Part shown: positions 10,662 through 20,123 of the stretch, piece by piece
Numbering within the stretch: position 1 is the first letter of the stretch
How the letters are laid out: each line of letters begins with the position of its first letter
Origin: Burkholderiales bacterium
Lineage (GTDB): Bacteria > Pseudomonadota > Gammaproteobacteria > Burkholderiales > Burkholderiaceae_E
Length of the DNA: 42,493 bases
Assembly: GCA_003576795.1 (NCBI GenBank)
Contig: QEVN01000010.1
Span: 1-42,493, forward strand
Direction of reading: 5' to 3'
Position numbers and translations under genes: made by a program
The notes under the pieces: model-generated
Databases searched by the model: none
What the model saw: only the letters and a program-made list of their open reading frames with translations
What the model was told of the DNA's origin: nothing

Positions 10662-11324
10662 ATGACCGATTCGAACGAACAGATTCCCGCCGAGCCGTCG
10701 CATGAAGCGCGCAGGCGCCACCTGTTGCGCCTGGGAGTCGCCGCGCCGATGGTGCTGACCCTGGTGCCCGGGTCTTCGTTCGCCGCTTCCGCCGCAATGT
10801 GCGCGCAGAAACAGAACGGATTCGATCAGCAGCGCGGCGAATTGGCCGGCAAGCTGGTCGAAAGCCCCGATGAATGGATTCGCGTACAGGTGGACATCGT
10901 CACGCTGCGGCCGAACTTCGGCGAAGGGACGATCGAGGGCGAGTACGTGCTCGGCACCGACCAGCAATGGTGGCGCGTCGACTCCGGCGGCTCGATGGGT
11001 CCGCTGGTCGCCTCGGCGAAGAGCACGCCTCGCGTCAGTTACGGCAGCGGCGGCCTCGTCGGCAAGGACACGCCGTCTTCCGACGGTCAATATACGCTGG
11101 CGAACGCCAGCATTGCCGACGTGGTCGAGAAGCGCTGGGCGATGATCAAGGTCGATCCCGATACCGGCCAGCCGCTCGGTTACAGCTGGGAGCCCCAGGC
11201 GGCGGGCGGCATCTTTGCCACGACGGGGTGTGCGGCTTCGCTGATGGGCATCAGCGAGCGATATACCGGCGGTTTCGGAGAAGGGCTCACCGCGTACGTC
11301 CGGCGCGTGCTCGGACTGACCTGA
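10662..11324 (+). CDS. Tat-like exported protein of unknown function, HPr-rel-A cassette
   Basis: A 220-residue protein that begins with a 16-residue hydrophilic segment, then RRRHLLRLG (residues 17-25), a hydrophobic stretch (VAAPMVLTLVP) and Ala-rich probable cleavage sites at about 41-44. This looks like a twin-arginine (Tat) signal. The mature part, about 175 residues, is rich in Gly, Ser and aromatic residues, with WIRVQVDIVTLRPNF, DQQWWRVDSGG and a C-terminal GFGEGLTAYVRRVLGLT. It has only two cysteines, Cys47 next to the cleavage site and Cys190. I do not recognise a family. It is the first gene of a four-gene run with a PqqD-like protein, an HprK-related kinase and a nucleotidyltransferase, so it may be the substrate of those enzymes; that is inference. 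Confidence 0.8.
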   Translation: MTDSNEQIPAEPSHEARRRHLLRLGVAAPMVLTLVPGSSFAASAAMCAQKQNGFDQQRGELAGKLVESPDEWIRVQVDIVTLRPNFGEGTIEGEYVLGTDQQWWRVDSGGSMGPLVASAKSTPRVSYGSGGLVGKDTPSSDGQYTLANASIADVVEKRWAMIKVDPDTGQPLGYSWEPQAAGGIFATTGCAASLMGISERYTGGFGEGLTAYVRRVLGLT

Positions 11325-11337
11325 GCAGCGGCTTCTC

Positions 11338-11640
11338 GTGGACGCCGCGCGCGTCGTTCGCGTTCGTGACGGCCTGCGCCGACGCCCTCTCTCGGTCGAC
11401 TCGATCGCCGTCTTCGATTCCCGATCCTGGCGCACGCACGTCGTCAGCGGAGCTGCGGCAATGCTGCTGACGCTCTTTTCCGAACGCGGGGAGCAACCCG
11501 CCGACTCGCTGGTCGACGCGCTGGAACTCGTCGACGCCGGACTGTCGCGCGCGGAAGCGCAGATGCTGGTGGACAAGGCACTGGTCGAACTTGCGCAGTG
11601 CGCTCTCGTCGAAGGGGTCGATCTCCCTTCGCCGCATTGA
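11338..11640 (+). CDS. PqqD-like protein of the HPr-rel-A system
   Basis: A 100-residue protein starting with GTG 13 bp after the exported protein gene. It shows the pattern of PqqD-family peptide chaperones of the HPr-rel-A type: a basic N-terminus, a short strand (IAVFDSRSWRTHVVSG), then AAAMLLTLFSERG and a three-helix winged part ending in ELAQCALVEG. In related RiPP pathways PqqD domains bind leader peptides and hand them to a modifying enzyme. Its place directly before the kinase suggests that it presents a protein or peptide to that kinase. The family call rests on size, pattern and neighbours. Confidence 0.75.
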   Translation: MDAARVVRVRDGLRRRPLSVDSIAVFDSRSWRTHVVSGAAAMLLTLFSERGEQPADSLVDALELVDAGLSRAEAQMLVDKALVELAQCALVEGVDLPSPH

Positions 11641-11647
11641 GGCGGGC

Positions 11648-12598
11648 ATGCGAGGGCCTCCGACCGTCGCCGGCATGGCCCCCGAGGAGTTGCGCGCGCG
11701 CCTGCGCGATCCCGGGGTCGCCATCGATCTCGGCGCCTGCGCCGCACGCTTTCGTACGGTGTACCCGGGCTTCGCGTCGGCGATGCGTGCCCTCTACGGC
11801 GCGTTTCCGATCGAACCCGACGAGAGCTTCGCCGACGCGACCGTGTCGCTCGAGGTTCAGCGCACGGTCGTCGGTTCTCGTCTCGCCCGGCTGATCGTCG
11901 ACGGCGAGTCGCCGTTCGACCCGATGCCGTTGCCGATGCATCCGGCGCTCGTCGAATGGGGGCTGAACTGGACGATCGCCTATCGTTCGCATGCCTGGCT
12001 GATGCTGCACGCCGGCGTCGTCGCGCGCGGCGATCGCGCGTTGCTGATGCCCGCCTATTCGGGCGTCGGCAAGAGCACGCTCACCGCCGCGCTGATGTGT
12101 CACGGCTACCGGCTGATCAGCGACGAGTTCTGCGCGATCGATCCGCACGAAGGGACGGTGATGCCGCTGCTGCGTCCGGTCTGCCTGAAGAACGAGTCGA
12201 TCGACCGGATCGCCGAACGCTGGCCCGGGCTGGCGAGCGGTCCGCGCATCGCCGGCACGCGCAAGGGCACCGTCCTGCACGTCGCCCCCAACGCCATGAG
12301 CATAGCGGCGCGCAAGCGACCGGCGCGGCCCGAATTCGTCGTATTTCCCCGCTATGGAGCGGCGGAGGCGCCGGCACTCGAGCCGATCGCGTCGACGCGC
12401 GCGTTCGTGAAGCTGTCGGGCAACTCGTTCAACTACGCGCTGCTCGGCGAGACCGGCTTCCTCGCGCTGACGAACCTGGTGGCACAGTGCCGCAGCTACC
12501 AGCTGCGCTACTCCCGCTTCGAGGACGCCTTCGATCTCATCGACGCGCTTTTCGCCGAGACGGAGGTGGCGGCTCCGATCGAGCCCGCTCGACGATGA
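11648..12598 (+). CDS. HprK-related kinase A
   Basis: A 316-residue kinase related to the C-terminal domain of HPr serine kinase/phosphorylase. It has HAGVVARGDRALLMPAYSG leading into the Walker A loop YSGVGKST (about residues 137-144), then LISDEFCAID as the acidic second motif (about 157-166), and a distinct N-terminal domain with no HPr resemblance. No HPr or PTS gene is present. In the TIGR04352-type family this kinase occurs with a PqqD-like protein and a nucleotidyltransferase, exactly as here; its target is unknown. A related kinase modifies lasso peptides, so a peptide or protein substrate is plausible. The ATG at 11648 was chosen; MAPEELRARL at 11675 is an equally possible start. It overlaps the next gene by ATGA. 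Confidence 0.85.
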   Translation: MRGPPTVAGMAPEELRARLRDPGVAIDLGACAARFRTVYPGFASAMRALYGAFPIEPDESFADATVSLEVQRTVVGSRLARLIVDGESPFDPMPLPMHPALVEWGLNWTIAYRSHAWLMLHAGVVARGDRALLMPAYSGVGKSTLTAALMCHGYRLISDEFCAIDPHEGTVMPLLRPVCLKNESIDRIAERWPGLASGPRIAGTRKGTVLHVAPNAMSIAARKRPARPEFVVFPRYGAAEAPALEPIASTRAFVKLSGNSFNYALLGETGFLALTNLVAQCRSYQLRYSRFEDAFDLIDALFAETEVAAPIEPARR

Positions 12599-13680
12599 AG
12601 GCCTTGTTCCTCTTTTCGCTGCTCGTCGATCCGCTGCAGCCGCGCCAGCCCGGTCTGCGGGAATGGGACGAGATCGTCCGCATCGCGCGCATGGGCCAGG
12701 TGGCCGGCGTGCTGCATGCGCGCTACGAAGCCGCGGGGGCCCTGGACGCGCTGCCGCAGCCGGTTGAACGGGCGCTGCGCTCCGAACGCGCGGCCGCCGA
12801 GTATCGGATCCAGATGACGCGGTGGAACCTGCAGCATCTCGCCGATACGCTCGCGCCGCTCGACACCGAGCTGGTGCTGCTCAAGGGCAGCGCGTACGTC
12901 GCGCAGCGGGTCCCATGGGCACGCGGCCGGCCGACGAGCGACGTCGACCTGATGGTGCGCGCCTCGCGGCTCTCCGACGCCGAAGCCGCGCTGCGTGCGG
13001 CCGGTTGGCGTTTCGGCGAGATCGACGACTACGACGAGCGCTACTACCGCGAGTGGAGCCACGAGTTGCCGCCGCTGATGCATCCCGAGCGCCCGCAACC
13101 GGTGGATCTGCATCACACGATTCTTCCGCTGACGAGCCGGCTGCGGCCGGTTGCCGACGCGCTGTTCGACGCATCGGTACCGCTGCCCGGCACGGTATTT
13201 CGCGTGCTCGCGCCCGAAGACCAGGTGCTGCACACCTGCTGCCACCTGTTCGAGGACTCCGACCTGTGGCATCAGCTGCGCGATCTCGTCGATCTGGATG
13301 CGATGCTGCGCCTCGGGGCCGATCGTCCCGATTTCGACGAACGGCTCGCGGAATCGGTCGCCCGGCACGGCCTGCACCGGCCCCTGCACTACGGCCTGCG
13401 CTATGCGCATCGTTTTCTCGGCACGCCCATCCCGCGGGAGGCGGCCCGCGAAGCGGCGCGACGCGCGCGAACCACGGCCGCGACGCAGGCGCTGATGGAC
13501 GCGCTGGTGGTACGTTCGCTGCTGCCGGCCGAGCCCGATCGCGCGACCCGCGTCTCGCGCCGCTGGGCCAAGCGTGCGCTCAAGGTCCGGCAGCTCGCGC
13601 GCCGCTTCCCGCCGCGCCTGCTCGCGCTGCACCTCTGGACGAAACTGTTCCGTACTCCGCGCGCCGCTGCGTTAGGATGA
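12595..13680 (+). CDS. nucleotidyltransferase family protein, HPr-rel-A cassette
   Basis: A 361-residue protein of the NTP_transf_5-like group. The nucleotidyltransferase core is visible as VLLKGSAYVAQ followed by ARGRPTSDVDLMV (about residues 112-122), where the Asp pair should bind metal, and later PVDLHHTILP supplies a further acidic/His site. The C-terminal half is helical and basic (RRWAKRALKVRQLARRFP). Its ATG overlaps the kinase stop, so translation is coupled. It probably transfers a nucleotide or another group to a protein or small molecule within this system; the substrate is unknown. It ends 69 bp before the pyk start. Confidence 0.85.
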   Translation: MKALFLFSLLVDPLQPRQPGLREWDEIVRIARMGQVAGVLHARYEAAGALDALPQPVERALRSERAAAEYRIQMTRWNLQHLADTLAPLDTELVLLKGSAYVAQRVPWARGRPTSDVDLMVRASRLSDAEAALRAAGWRFGEIDDYDERYYREWSHELPPLMHPERPQPVDLHHTILPLTSRLRPVADALFDASVPLPGTVFRVLAPEDQVLHTCCHLFEDSDLWHQLRDLVDLDAMLRLGADRPDFDERLAESVARHGLHRPLHYGLRYAHRFLGTPIPREAAREAARRARTTAATQALMDALVVRSLLPAEPDRATRVSRRWAKRALKVRQLARRFPPRLLALHLWTKLFRTPRAAALG

Positions 13681-13749
13681 ATGTCCGCCGCCGGGTGCGT
13701 GCGTCGCGCCCGGCCGATCGTTCATCGCCGCATTTCCCGGTCGCCTCCC

Positions 13750-15192
13750 ATGTTCCATCCCGTTCCCCGCGCCACCAAGATCGTGGCCACGCTCGGCCCG
13801 GCGTCGTCCTCGCCCGAGGTGCTCGAGCGCATGCTGCGCGCCGGCGTCAACGTCGTGCGCGTGAACTTCTCGCACGGTACCGCCGAGGAGCACTCGGCGG
13901 TGGTCGCCAGCGTGCGCGAGATCGCCGACCGGATCGGGCAGAGCGTCGGCGTGCTCGCCGACCTGCAGGGCCCGAAGATCCGCATCGGCAAGTTCGCCGA
14001 AGGCAAGATCCAGCTCGAGGTGGGCGACCATTTCGTCTTCGACATCGATTGCGAGCTCGGCAACCAGCAGCGCGTCGGCCTCGACTATCCGGAGCTGGTC
14101 AACGACGTCAGCGTGGGCGACACGCTGCTGCTGAACGACGGACGCGTGACGATGCGCGTCGATCGGGTCGACGCGCGCACGATCGAGTGCACGGTCATGC
14201 AGGGCGGAACGCTGTCGAACCGAAAGGGAATCAATCGGCAGGGCGGGGGGCTGTCGGCGCCCGCGCTCACGTCGAAGGACATGGAGGACATCAAGACCGC
14301 CGTGCGCTTCGAGGCCGATTTCATCGCCGTGTCGTTCCCGAAGAACGCGGCCGACATGTACATGGCGCGCGAACTGGTGCGCGCAGCGGGCGCGCGCGCG
14401 CTGATGATCGCGAAGATCGAGCGCTACGAGGCGATCGGCAACCTGAAGGAGATCCTCCAGGCGAGCGACGGCATCATGGTCGCGCGCGGCGACCTCGCGG
14501 TCGAGGTGGGCGATGCTGCGGTGCCGGCGCTGCAGAAGCGGATGATCCGCATGGCGAAGGACCTGAACAAGGTCACGATCACCGCCACCCAGATGATGGA
14601 GTCGATGATCGAGTCGCCCGTGCCCACGCGCGCCGAGGTGTCCGACGTCGCCAACGCGGTGCTCGACGGAACCGACGCCGTGATGCTGTCGGCCGAGACG
14701 GCCGCCGGGCGCTACCCGGTGGAGACGATCGAGGCGATGGCGCGGGTGTGCGTCGAGGCCGACCGCTCCGAGCGTCATGCGCTGAGCGCCGAGATCCTCG
14801 ACGGCACCTTCACCCGCATCGACCAGGCGATCGCGATGAGCGCGCTCTTCGTGGCGCACCACATGAAGGTGAAGGCGGTGGTCTCGCTCACGCAGTCGGG
14901 CTCCACCGCGCTGTGGATGTCGCGCATCGATTCCGGCGTGCCGATCTACGCGCTCACGCCCGAGGAGCGCAGCCGCCGCCGGATGTGCCTGTACCGCGAG
15001 GTGCACCCGATCGTGATGACCTATCACGCGGTCGAGCGCGAGGCGCTGCTGCTCGAGGCCGAGCAGCGGCTGCTCGACGCGGGGATCGTCGAGAAGGGGG
15101 ACCTGATCGCGCTGACGATCGGCGAGCCGATCGGCAAGTCGGGGGGGACGAATACGCTGAAGATCGTGCGCGTGGGGGAGCATGGGCGCTGA
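13750..15192 (+). CDS. pyk: pyruvate kinase
   Basis: A 480-residue glycolytic enzyme that converts phosphoenolpyruvate and ADP to pyruvate and ATP. Motifs include RATKIVATLGPASSS at the N-terminus, RVNFSHG, DLQGPKIRIG, the active-site MIAKIERYEAIGN, and GIMVARGDLAVEVG. The B domain and the C-terminal regulatory domain (VVSLTQSGSTALWMSR) are complete. The ATG at 13750 gives the normal family start; an upstream in-frame ATG at 13681 would add an Arg-rich leader and overlaps the end of the nucleotidyltransferase. TTAGGAT at 13673-13679 may be a -10, which would make pyk independent of the cassette before it. Confidence 0.96.
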   Translation: MFHPVPRATKIVATLGPASSSPEVLERMLRAGVNVVRVNFSHGTAEEHSAVVASVREIADRIGQSVGVLADLQGPKIRIGKFAEGKIQLEVGDHFVFDIDCELGNQQRVGLDYPELVNDVSVGDTLLLNDGRVTMRVDRVDARTIECTVMQGGTLSNRKGINRQGGGLSAPALTSKDMEDIKTAVRFEADFIAVSFPKNAADMYMARELVRAAGARALMIAKIERYEAIGNLKEILQASDGIMVARGDLAVEVGDAAVPALQKRMIRMAKDLNKVTITATQMMESMIESPVPTRAEVSDVANAVLDGTDAVMLSAETAAGRYPVETIEAMARVCVEADRSERHALSAEILDGTFTRIDQAIAMSALFVAHHMKVKAVVSLTQSGSTALWMSRIDSGVPIYALTPEERSRRRMCLYREVHPIVMTYHAVEREALLLEAEQRLLDAGIVEKGDLIALTIGEPIGKSGGTNTLKIVRVGEHGR

Positions 15193-15208
15193 GGGTTCGC
15201 CCTGAGCG
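15187..15208 (+). terminator. hairpin at the pyk stop codon
   Basis: CGCTGAGGG, TTCG and CCCTGAGCG form a 9-bp stem with one G-G mismatch and a four-base loop. The stem includes the TGA stop of pyk. Only a weakly T-rich tract follows, so terminator function is uncertain. Confidence 0.35.
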
Positions 15209-15341
15209 TTCGTTGTCTGCGTTGCGTTTGGCGGGACGTCGTGGTGTGCGCGGGCGAACCTTCCGCGCGGGTTGTGCGAGTGTTTGGTGGCAGTCGCCAG
15301 GTTTCCAGTTTTTCGTACGACGAAGCACAAAGTCGGGTGCT

Positions 15342-15619
15342 CGACGGCGGCGTGCGTGTGGCGGTTTGCGCGGTGAGCGGCGATTCGCGTTTGCGCAGGC
15401 TTCGGAGCCGCCGAGCAGCGCAGCCCTCGCGGGGGAAGTCGGCGAGCACTGTTCGAGCTCCGAAGCGCAAGGCCCCAAAGGGGCCGCAGCGATGAGGGCG
15501 AGTTGCGCAGCCGCCCGCGAGGGCGAGCAGCGCAGGGAACCCCGAAGGGGCGGCTTCGTTGCCTGCGCAAACGCGAATCGCCGCTCACCGCGCAAACCGC
15601 CACACGCACGCCGCCGTCG
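15342..15619. repeat. 278-bp palindromic element with perfect 59-bp terminal inverted repeats
   Basis: Bases 15342-15400 and 15561-15619 are exact reverse complements over 59 bp. The pairing continues imperfectly for about 12 more bases inward (AGCCGCC on one side, GGCGGCT on the other). The 160-bp interior holds a perfect GGCCCC-AAA-GGGGCC hairpin at 15471-15485 and direct repeats of GAGCAGCGCAG and GAGGGCGAG. There is no transposase or convincing gene inside. It fills most of the 559-bp gap between pyk and fba. It may be a member of a dispersed repeat family (a MITE or REP/BIME-like unit); only one copy is in this window. Confidence 0.85.
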
Positions 15620-15695
15620 CGCGCGACCTTGACCGCGAAGTGACGCATGCCGCATCCCGCCGCCGGCCCTCGGCGAGCGGGTCCGCCGCGTAGGC

Positions 15696-15701
15696 GATAA
15701 T
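15696..15701 (+). promoter_or_regulatory. candidate -10 element of fba
   Basis: GATAAT lies 50 bp before the aldolase ATG, just past the palindromic element. No clear -35 is seen 16-18 bp upstream. The promoter would lie outside the repeat. Confidence 0.3.
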
Positions 15702-15751
15702 CGACCGACGAGGGAACTTCGCGCAGCCTCCGACGCCCTTCGGAGGTCGTC

Positions 15752-16816
15752 ATGCCCCTGGTTTCGATGCGTCAGCTGCTCGATCACGCCGCCGAGAACG
15801 GCTACGGGATCCCGGCGTTCAACGTCAACAACCTCGAGCAGGTGCAGGCCATCATGGCCGCAGCGAGCGAGGCCGATGCGCCGGTCATCATGCAGGCCTC
15901 GGCCGGCGCGCGGAAATACGCCGGCGAGCTGTTCCTGCGGCACCTGATCGAAGCGGCGGTCGAGAGCTACCCGAGCGTTCCGGTCGTCATGCACCAGGAC
16001 CACGGCCAGTCGCCGGCCGTCTGCCTGCAGGCGATCCGCCTGGGCTTCTCGTCGGTGATGATGGACGGTTCGCTGCAGGAAGACGGCAAGACGATCGCGT
16101 CCTACGAGTACAACGTCGACGTCACCCGGCGCGTCGTCGAGATGGCGCACACGGTCGGCGTCACCGTCGAAGGCGAACTGGGCTGCCTCGGTTCGCTCGA
16201 GACGATGAAGGGCGACAAGGAGGACGGCCACGGCGCGGAGGGCAAGATGACGCGCGAGCAGCTGCTCACCGATCCCGAGCAGGCGGCCGACTTCGTGAAG
16301 AACACGCAGGTCGACGCGCTGGCCATCGCGATCGGCACTTCGCACGGCGCCTACAAGTTCTCGCGCAAGCCCACGGGCGACATCCTCGCCATCGACCGGA
16401 TCAAGGAGATCCATCGCCGCATTCCGAACACGCACCTGGTGATGCACGGCTCCTCGTCGGTGCCGCAGGAGCTGCTGGCGGAGATCCGCGAATTCGGCGG
16501 CGACATGAAGGAAACCTACGGCGTGCCGGTCGAGGAGATCCAGGAGGCGATCAGGTTCGGCGTGCGCAAGATCAACATCGACACCGATATTCGCCTGGCG
16601 ATGACCGGCGCGATCCGCCGCTTCTTCGCCGAGCACCCGTCGAAGTTCGACCCGCGCGAGTACCTGAAGCCGGCGCACGCGGCGGCGAAGAAGGTGTGCC
16701 TGGCGCGCTACCGGGAGTTCGGCTGCGAGGGGCAGGCGAGCCGGATCAAGCCGGTCGCGCTGTCGGTGATGATCGATCGGTACAGGAAGGGCGAGCTGGC
16801 GCAGGTCGTGCGCTGA
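15752..16816 (+). CDS. fba: fructose-1,6-bisphosphate aldolase, class II
   Basis: A 354-residue zinc-dependent aldolase of the CbbA type, which cleaves fructose-1,6-bisphosphate (and often sedoheptulose bisphosphate). Metal and substrate motifs are [41 protein letters not shown] and [16 protein letters not shown]. The length is normal for the CbbA group. CTTCGGAGGTCGTC supplies a good ribosome binding site before the ATG. It completes the tkt-gapA-pgk-pyk-fba series, but the palindromic element separates it from pyk. Confidence 0.96.
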   Translation: MPLVSMRQLLDHAAENGYGIPAFNVNNLEQVQAIMAAASEADAPVIMQASAGARKYAGELFLRHLIEAAVESYPSVPVVMHQDHGQSPAVCLQAIRLGFSSVMMDGSLQEDGKTIASYEYNVDVTRRVVEMAHTVGVTVEGELGCLGSLETMKGDKEDGHGAEGKMTREQLLTDPEQAADFVKNTQVDALAIAIGTSHGAYKFSRKPTGDILAIDRIKEIHRRIPNTHLVMHGSSSVPQELLAEIREFGGDMKETYGVPVEEIQEAIRFGVRKINIDTDIRLAMTGAIRRFFAEHPSKFDPREYLKPAHAAAKKVCLARYREFGCEGQASRIKPVALSVMIDRYRKGELAQVVR

Positions 16817-16874
16817 GTCGACTGCCGGTCATTTCGCCGCGAAACGCGGCGTTTTCCGCCGGAACGGAGTCTTC

Positions 16875-16913
16875 GCAGCCCGAAACGCTGCATCGCGCAG
16901 CGTTTCGGGCTGC
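16875..16913 (+). terminator. 17-bp perfect hairpin downstream of fba
   Basis: GCAGCCCGAAACGCTGC (16875-16891) pairs perfectly with its reverse complement at 16897-16913 around a five-base loop. It starts 59 bp after the fba stop. There is no U-run, so it may be a bidirectional or Rho-assisted terminator between fba and the convergent gene at 17027, or a processed 3' end. Confidence 0.6.
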
Positions 16914-16916
16914 CCT

Positions 16917-16998
16917 GTTGCCGGCGGGGAGTTGACCCCGGGCTACGCCTATCGAAGCGCCATGCCTCGGTTGACCCGTTGCCGGCGAGGAGTCGACC
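16917..16998. repeat. pair of 21-bp direct repeats between convergent genes
   Basis: GTTGCCGGCG(G/A)GGAGT(T/C)GACC occurs at 16917-16937 and 16978-16998 with two differences. The copies flank 40 bp containing GGCTACGCCTATCGAAGCGCC. The stretch 16817-17026 has no gene. The pair may be a small intergenic repeat unit; its role is unknown. Confidence 0.6.
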
Positions 16999-17026
16999 GG
17001 CCCGGCCCTCGGCGCGCGCTCGCTCC

Positions 17027-17344
17027 TCATGCCGTATCTTCGATGATCTGCCCGAGCGCGTTGTCGACGACGAGCGGCGTCTCGAAGAACTCGCGCGTCG
17101 GCGTGCTGCCGTACTTCGAGCGCACGCGTCCGCGCCACGCGTCGTCGTGCGCGGCGTCGGCCGCCTCCTTCGATTTCCACAGGTACAGCGCGCCGGTGCG
17201 CCCGTTCGCGGCATCGTAGAGGAAGGTCTTGCGGATCAGCTCCGGGTTGCCGCGCCAGGCCGGCGCCGCTTCGCGCATTCCCTCGACCACCTCTTCCCGG
17301 CGCATTCCGGCGGGCAGGTCGAACCAGACGAGCTCGCTGATCAT
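17027..17344 (-). CDS. small YdhR-like monooxygenase family protein
   Basis: A 105-residue protein beginning MISELVWFDLPAGM, continuing with WRGNPELIRKTFLYDAANG and GALYLWKSKEAADAAHDDAW. This is the pattern of small dimeric alpha-beta barrel proteins annotated as monooxygenase or YdhR family. No catalytic residue can be assigned, so the enzymatic call is loose. AACGAGGAGAACGACC before the ATG is a strong ribosome binding site. It lies 77 bp downstream of the TauE/SafE gene on the same strand and may be transcribed with it. Confidence 0.75.
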   Translation of the reverse strand: MISELVWFDLPAGMRREEVVEGMREAAPAWRGNPELIRKTFLYDAANGRTGALYLWKSKEAADAAHDDAWRGRVRSKYGSTPTREFFETPLVVDNALGQIIEDTA

Positions 17345-17421
17345 CGGTCGTTCTCCTCGTTGCGGTTCTTCGCCGCGGCAGCGCGGCAGATCGTGGGTCG
17401 TCGTGAGAGAGGCTGCCGCGC

Positions 17422-18216
17422 TCACCACGCGCTGACCGCCATCTTCGTCGCCAGCAGGTACAGCAGGCCCGCGAACACGCGCCTGAGTGTCGCCACCGGC
17501 AGCGCGTGCGCCTTTCGCGCGCCCCACGGCGCCGTGAGCACGCTCGCGGCCACCAGCGAGACGAGCGCCGGCAGGTAGACGAAACCCAGCGTCATCGGCG
17601 GCAGGTCGTCGATGCGCCAGCCGCCGGTGACGTAGCCGATCGTGCCGACGAAGGCGACCGGAACGCCGATGGCGGCGGCGGTGCCGATCGCGCGGTGCAT
17701 CGTCACCCCGCAAAAGAGCATGAAAGGAATGGTGAGGAACGCGCCGCCGGCGGAAACGAGGCCGCAGATCACGCCGATCCCGTATGCGACGGCGAAGGTG
17801 GCGGCCGCACCCGGCATCTCGCGCGCCGCCTTCGGCTTTCGCCCGACGAGGATCTGCGTGGCGCCGGCGAAGACGATCACCGCGAAGGCGAGCGCGAGCG
17901 TGCGCTGGCTGATCCATCCGGCAGCCATCGTCGACGACAGGGCCCCGAGCAGCATGCCGGGCGCGATGCGCCCGACGATGCGCCAGTCCACCGCCGCGTG
18001 CCGATGGTGCTCGCGCACGCTCGCGCTCGAGGTGAACAGCACCGACGCCATTCCGGTGCCCAGCGCGAGGTGCACGTTGTAGTCGGGCGCGAGCGCCTGC
18101 GCGCCGAACAGCGTCGCGAGGATCGGCACCAGCGTCATTCCTCCGCCGATGCCGAGCAGGCCGGCGAGAAAGCCCACGCCGGCGCCCGCGGCGAGATAGG
18201 TCGCGATCCAGATCAT
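17422..18216 (-). CDS. TauE/SafE (TSUP) family membrane transporter
   Basis: A 264-residue integral membrane protein with about eight hydrophobic segments. The two repeat motifs typical of TSUP transporters are seen: [16 protein letters not shown] near the N-terminus and [15 protein letters not shown] in the second half. Family members export sulfite, sulfoacetate or other organosulfur or C2 anions; the substrate cannot be read from sequence and no sulfur-metabolism gene is adjacent. Its start is 112 bp from the divergent isomerase gene, so the two may share a control region. Start and length are normal. Confidence 0.88.
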   Translation of the reverse strand: MIWIATYLAAGAGVGFLAGLLGIGGGMTLVPILATLFGAQALAPDYNVHLALGTGMASVLFTSSASVREHHRHAAVDWRIVGRIAPGMLLGALSSTMAAGWISQRTLALAFAVIVFAGATQILVGRKPKAAREMPGAAATFAVAYGIGVICGLVSAGGAFLTIPFMLFCGVTMHRAIGTAAAIGVPVAFVGTIGYVTGGWRIDDLPPMTLGFVYLPALVSLVAASVLTAPWGARKAHALPVATLRRVFAGLLYLLATKMAVSAW

Positions 18217-18328
18217 CGGGGCATCCGAGGGGGAATGCGGCTTTCGCTTTCGAGTCGTCGTGCCGCGGCACGCAGGTCTCTATCATGAAGGATCGCGTCC
18301 GCACGATGGCGGAACGCAGGGAGCAACG

Positions 18329-19108
18329 ATGCCGAAGTTCGCAGCGAACCTTTCCTGGCTGTACACCGAGTTGCCGTTCTTCGACCGCTTCGAGGCGGCG
18401 GCGCGCGACGGCTTCCGTGCGGTCGAATTCCTGTTCCCCTACGAGCATTCGGCCGTCGAGATCCGTGCGGCGCTGCTCGCGAACGGACTCGAGCAGGTGC
18501 TCTTCAACGCGCCGCCCGGCGAAGCGCGCGCCGGCGAGCGCGGCCTGGCCAGCCTGCCCGATCGCGTCGACGCGTTCCATGCATCGATCGACCAGGCGCT
18601 CGAATACGCGTCCGTCCTCGGCTGCTCCCGGCTGCACGTGATGGCAGGCATCGTGCGCGACGAGGCGAGGCGCGCCGAGCAGCGCGCGACCTTCGTGAGC
18701 AACCTGCGCCGGGCCTGCCGGCGCCTGGCGAGCGCCGGCGTGACCGCGCTCGTCGAGCCGATCAACCGGCGCGACGTTCCGGGCTATTTCCTCGCGACGC
18801 AGGCGGAGGCGCACGCGATCGTCGACGAGGTGGGCGAGCCGAACCTGAAGGTGCAGATGGATCTCTACCACTGCCAGATCGTCGAAGGCGACGTCTCCAC
18901 GAAGATCCGTCGCCATCTTTCGGGCGTCGGTCACGTCCAGATCGCCGGCGTGCCGGAACGCACGGAACCGGACGTGGGCGAGCTGCACTACCCGTACCTG
19001 TTCGCGCTGCTCGACCAGCTCGGCTACGACGGCTGGGTCGGCTGCGAATACCGGCCGCGCAACGGAACGCGCAACGGTCTGGGCTGGATGCGCGGGCTGG
19101 CGACCTGA
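18329..19108 (+). CDS. hyi: hydroxypyruvate isomerase / 2-oxo-tetronate isomerase-like enzyme
   Basis: A 259-residue TIM-barrel sugar isomerase of the Hyi family. It starts [17 protein letters not shown], the usual Hyi N-terminus, and contains [22 protein letters not shown] (metal-ligand Glu), [12 protein letters not shown] and [10 protein letters not shown] near the end. The family interconverts hydroxypyruvate and tartronate semialdehyde, or acts on 2-oxo-tetronate; no glyoxylate carboligase or tartronate reductase gene is in the window to decide. The ATG at 18329 was chosen over an in-frame upstream ATG at 18260 because it gives the family length and has AGGGAGCAACG before it. purC follows after 46 bp. 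Confidence 0.85.
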   Translation: MPKFAANLSWLYTELPFFDRFEAAARDGFRAVEFLFPYEHSAVEIRAALLANGLEQVLFNAPPGEARAGERGLASLPDRVDAFHASIDQALEYASVLGCSRLHVMAGIVRDEARRAEQRATFVSNLRRACRRLASAGVTALVEPINRRDVPGYFLATQAEAHAIVDEVGEPNLKVQMDLYHCQIVEGDVSTKIRRHLSGVGHVQIAGVPERTEPDVGELHYPYLFALLDQLGYDGWVGCEYRPRNGTRNGLGWMRGLAT

Positions 19109-19154
19109 TGCCGCGCCGCCTTCGGGCAGAATGGCGCTTTTGCGCCAACGACCG

Positions 19155-20075
<921 letters not shown>

Positions 20076-20123
20076 GGCGCGGGCTCGCAGTACCAACGAC
20101 GAACGATCGAAGAGCGGCGAGCG

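Noticed and set aside
15342-15619. Insertion sequence with terminal inverted repeats
   Set aside because: The interior is only about 160 bp and encodes no transposase; a non-autonomous repeat is the most that can be said.
15241-15650. Short protein genes in the pyk-fba gap
   Set aside because: The open frames cross the inverted repeats, have no ribosome binding site and give Arg/Ala-rich low-complexity products.
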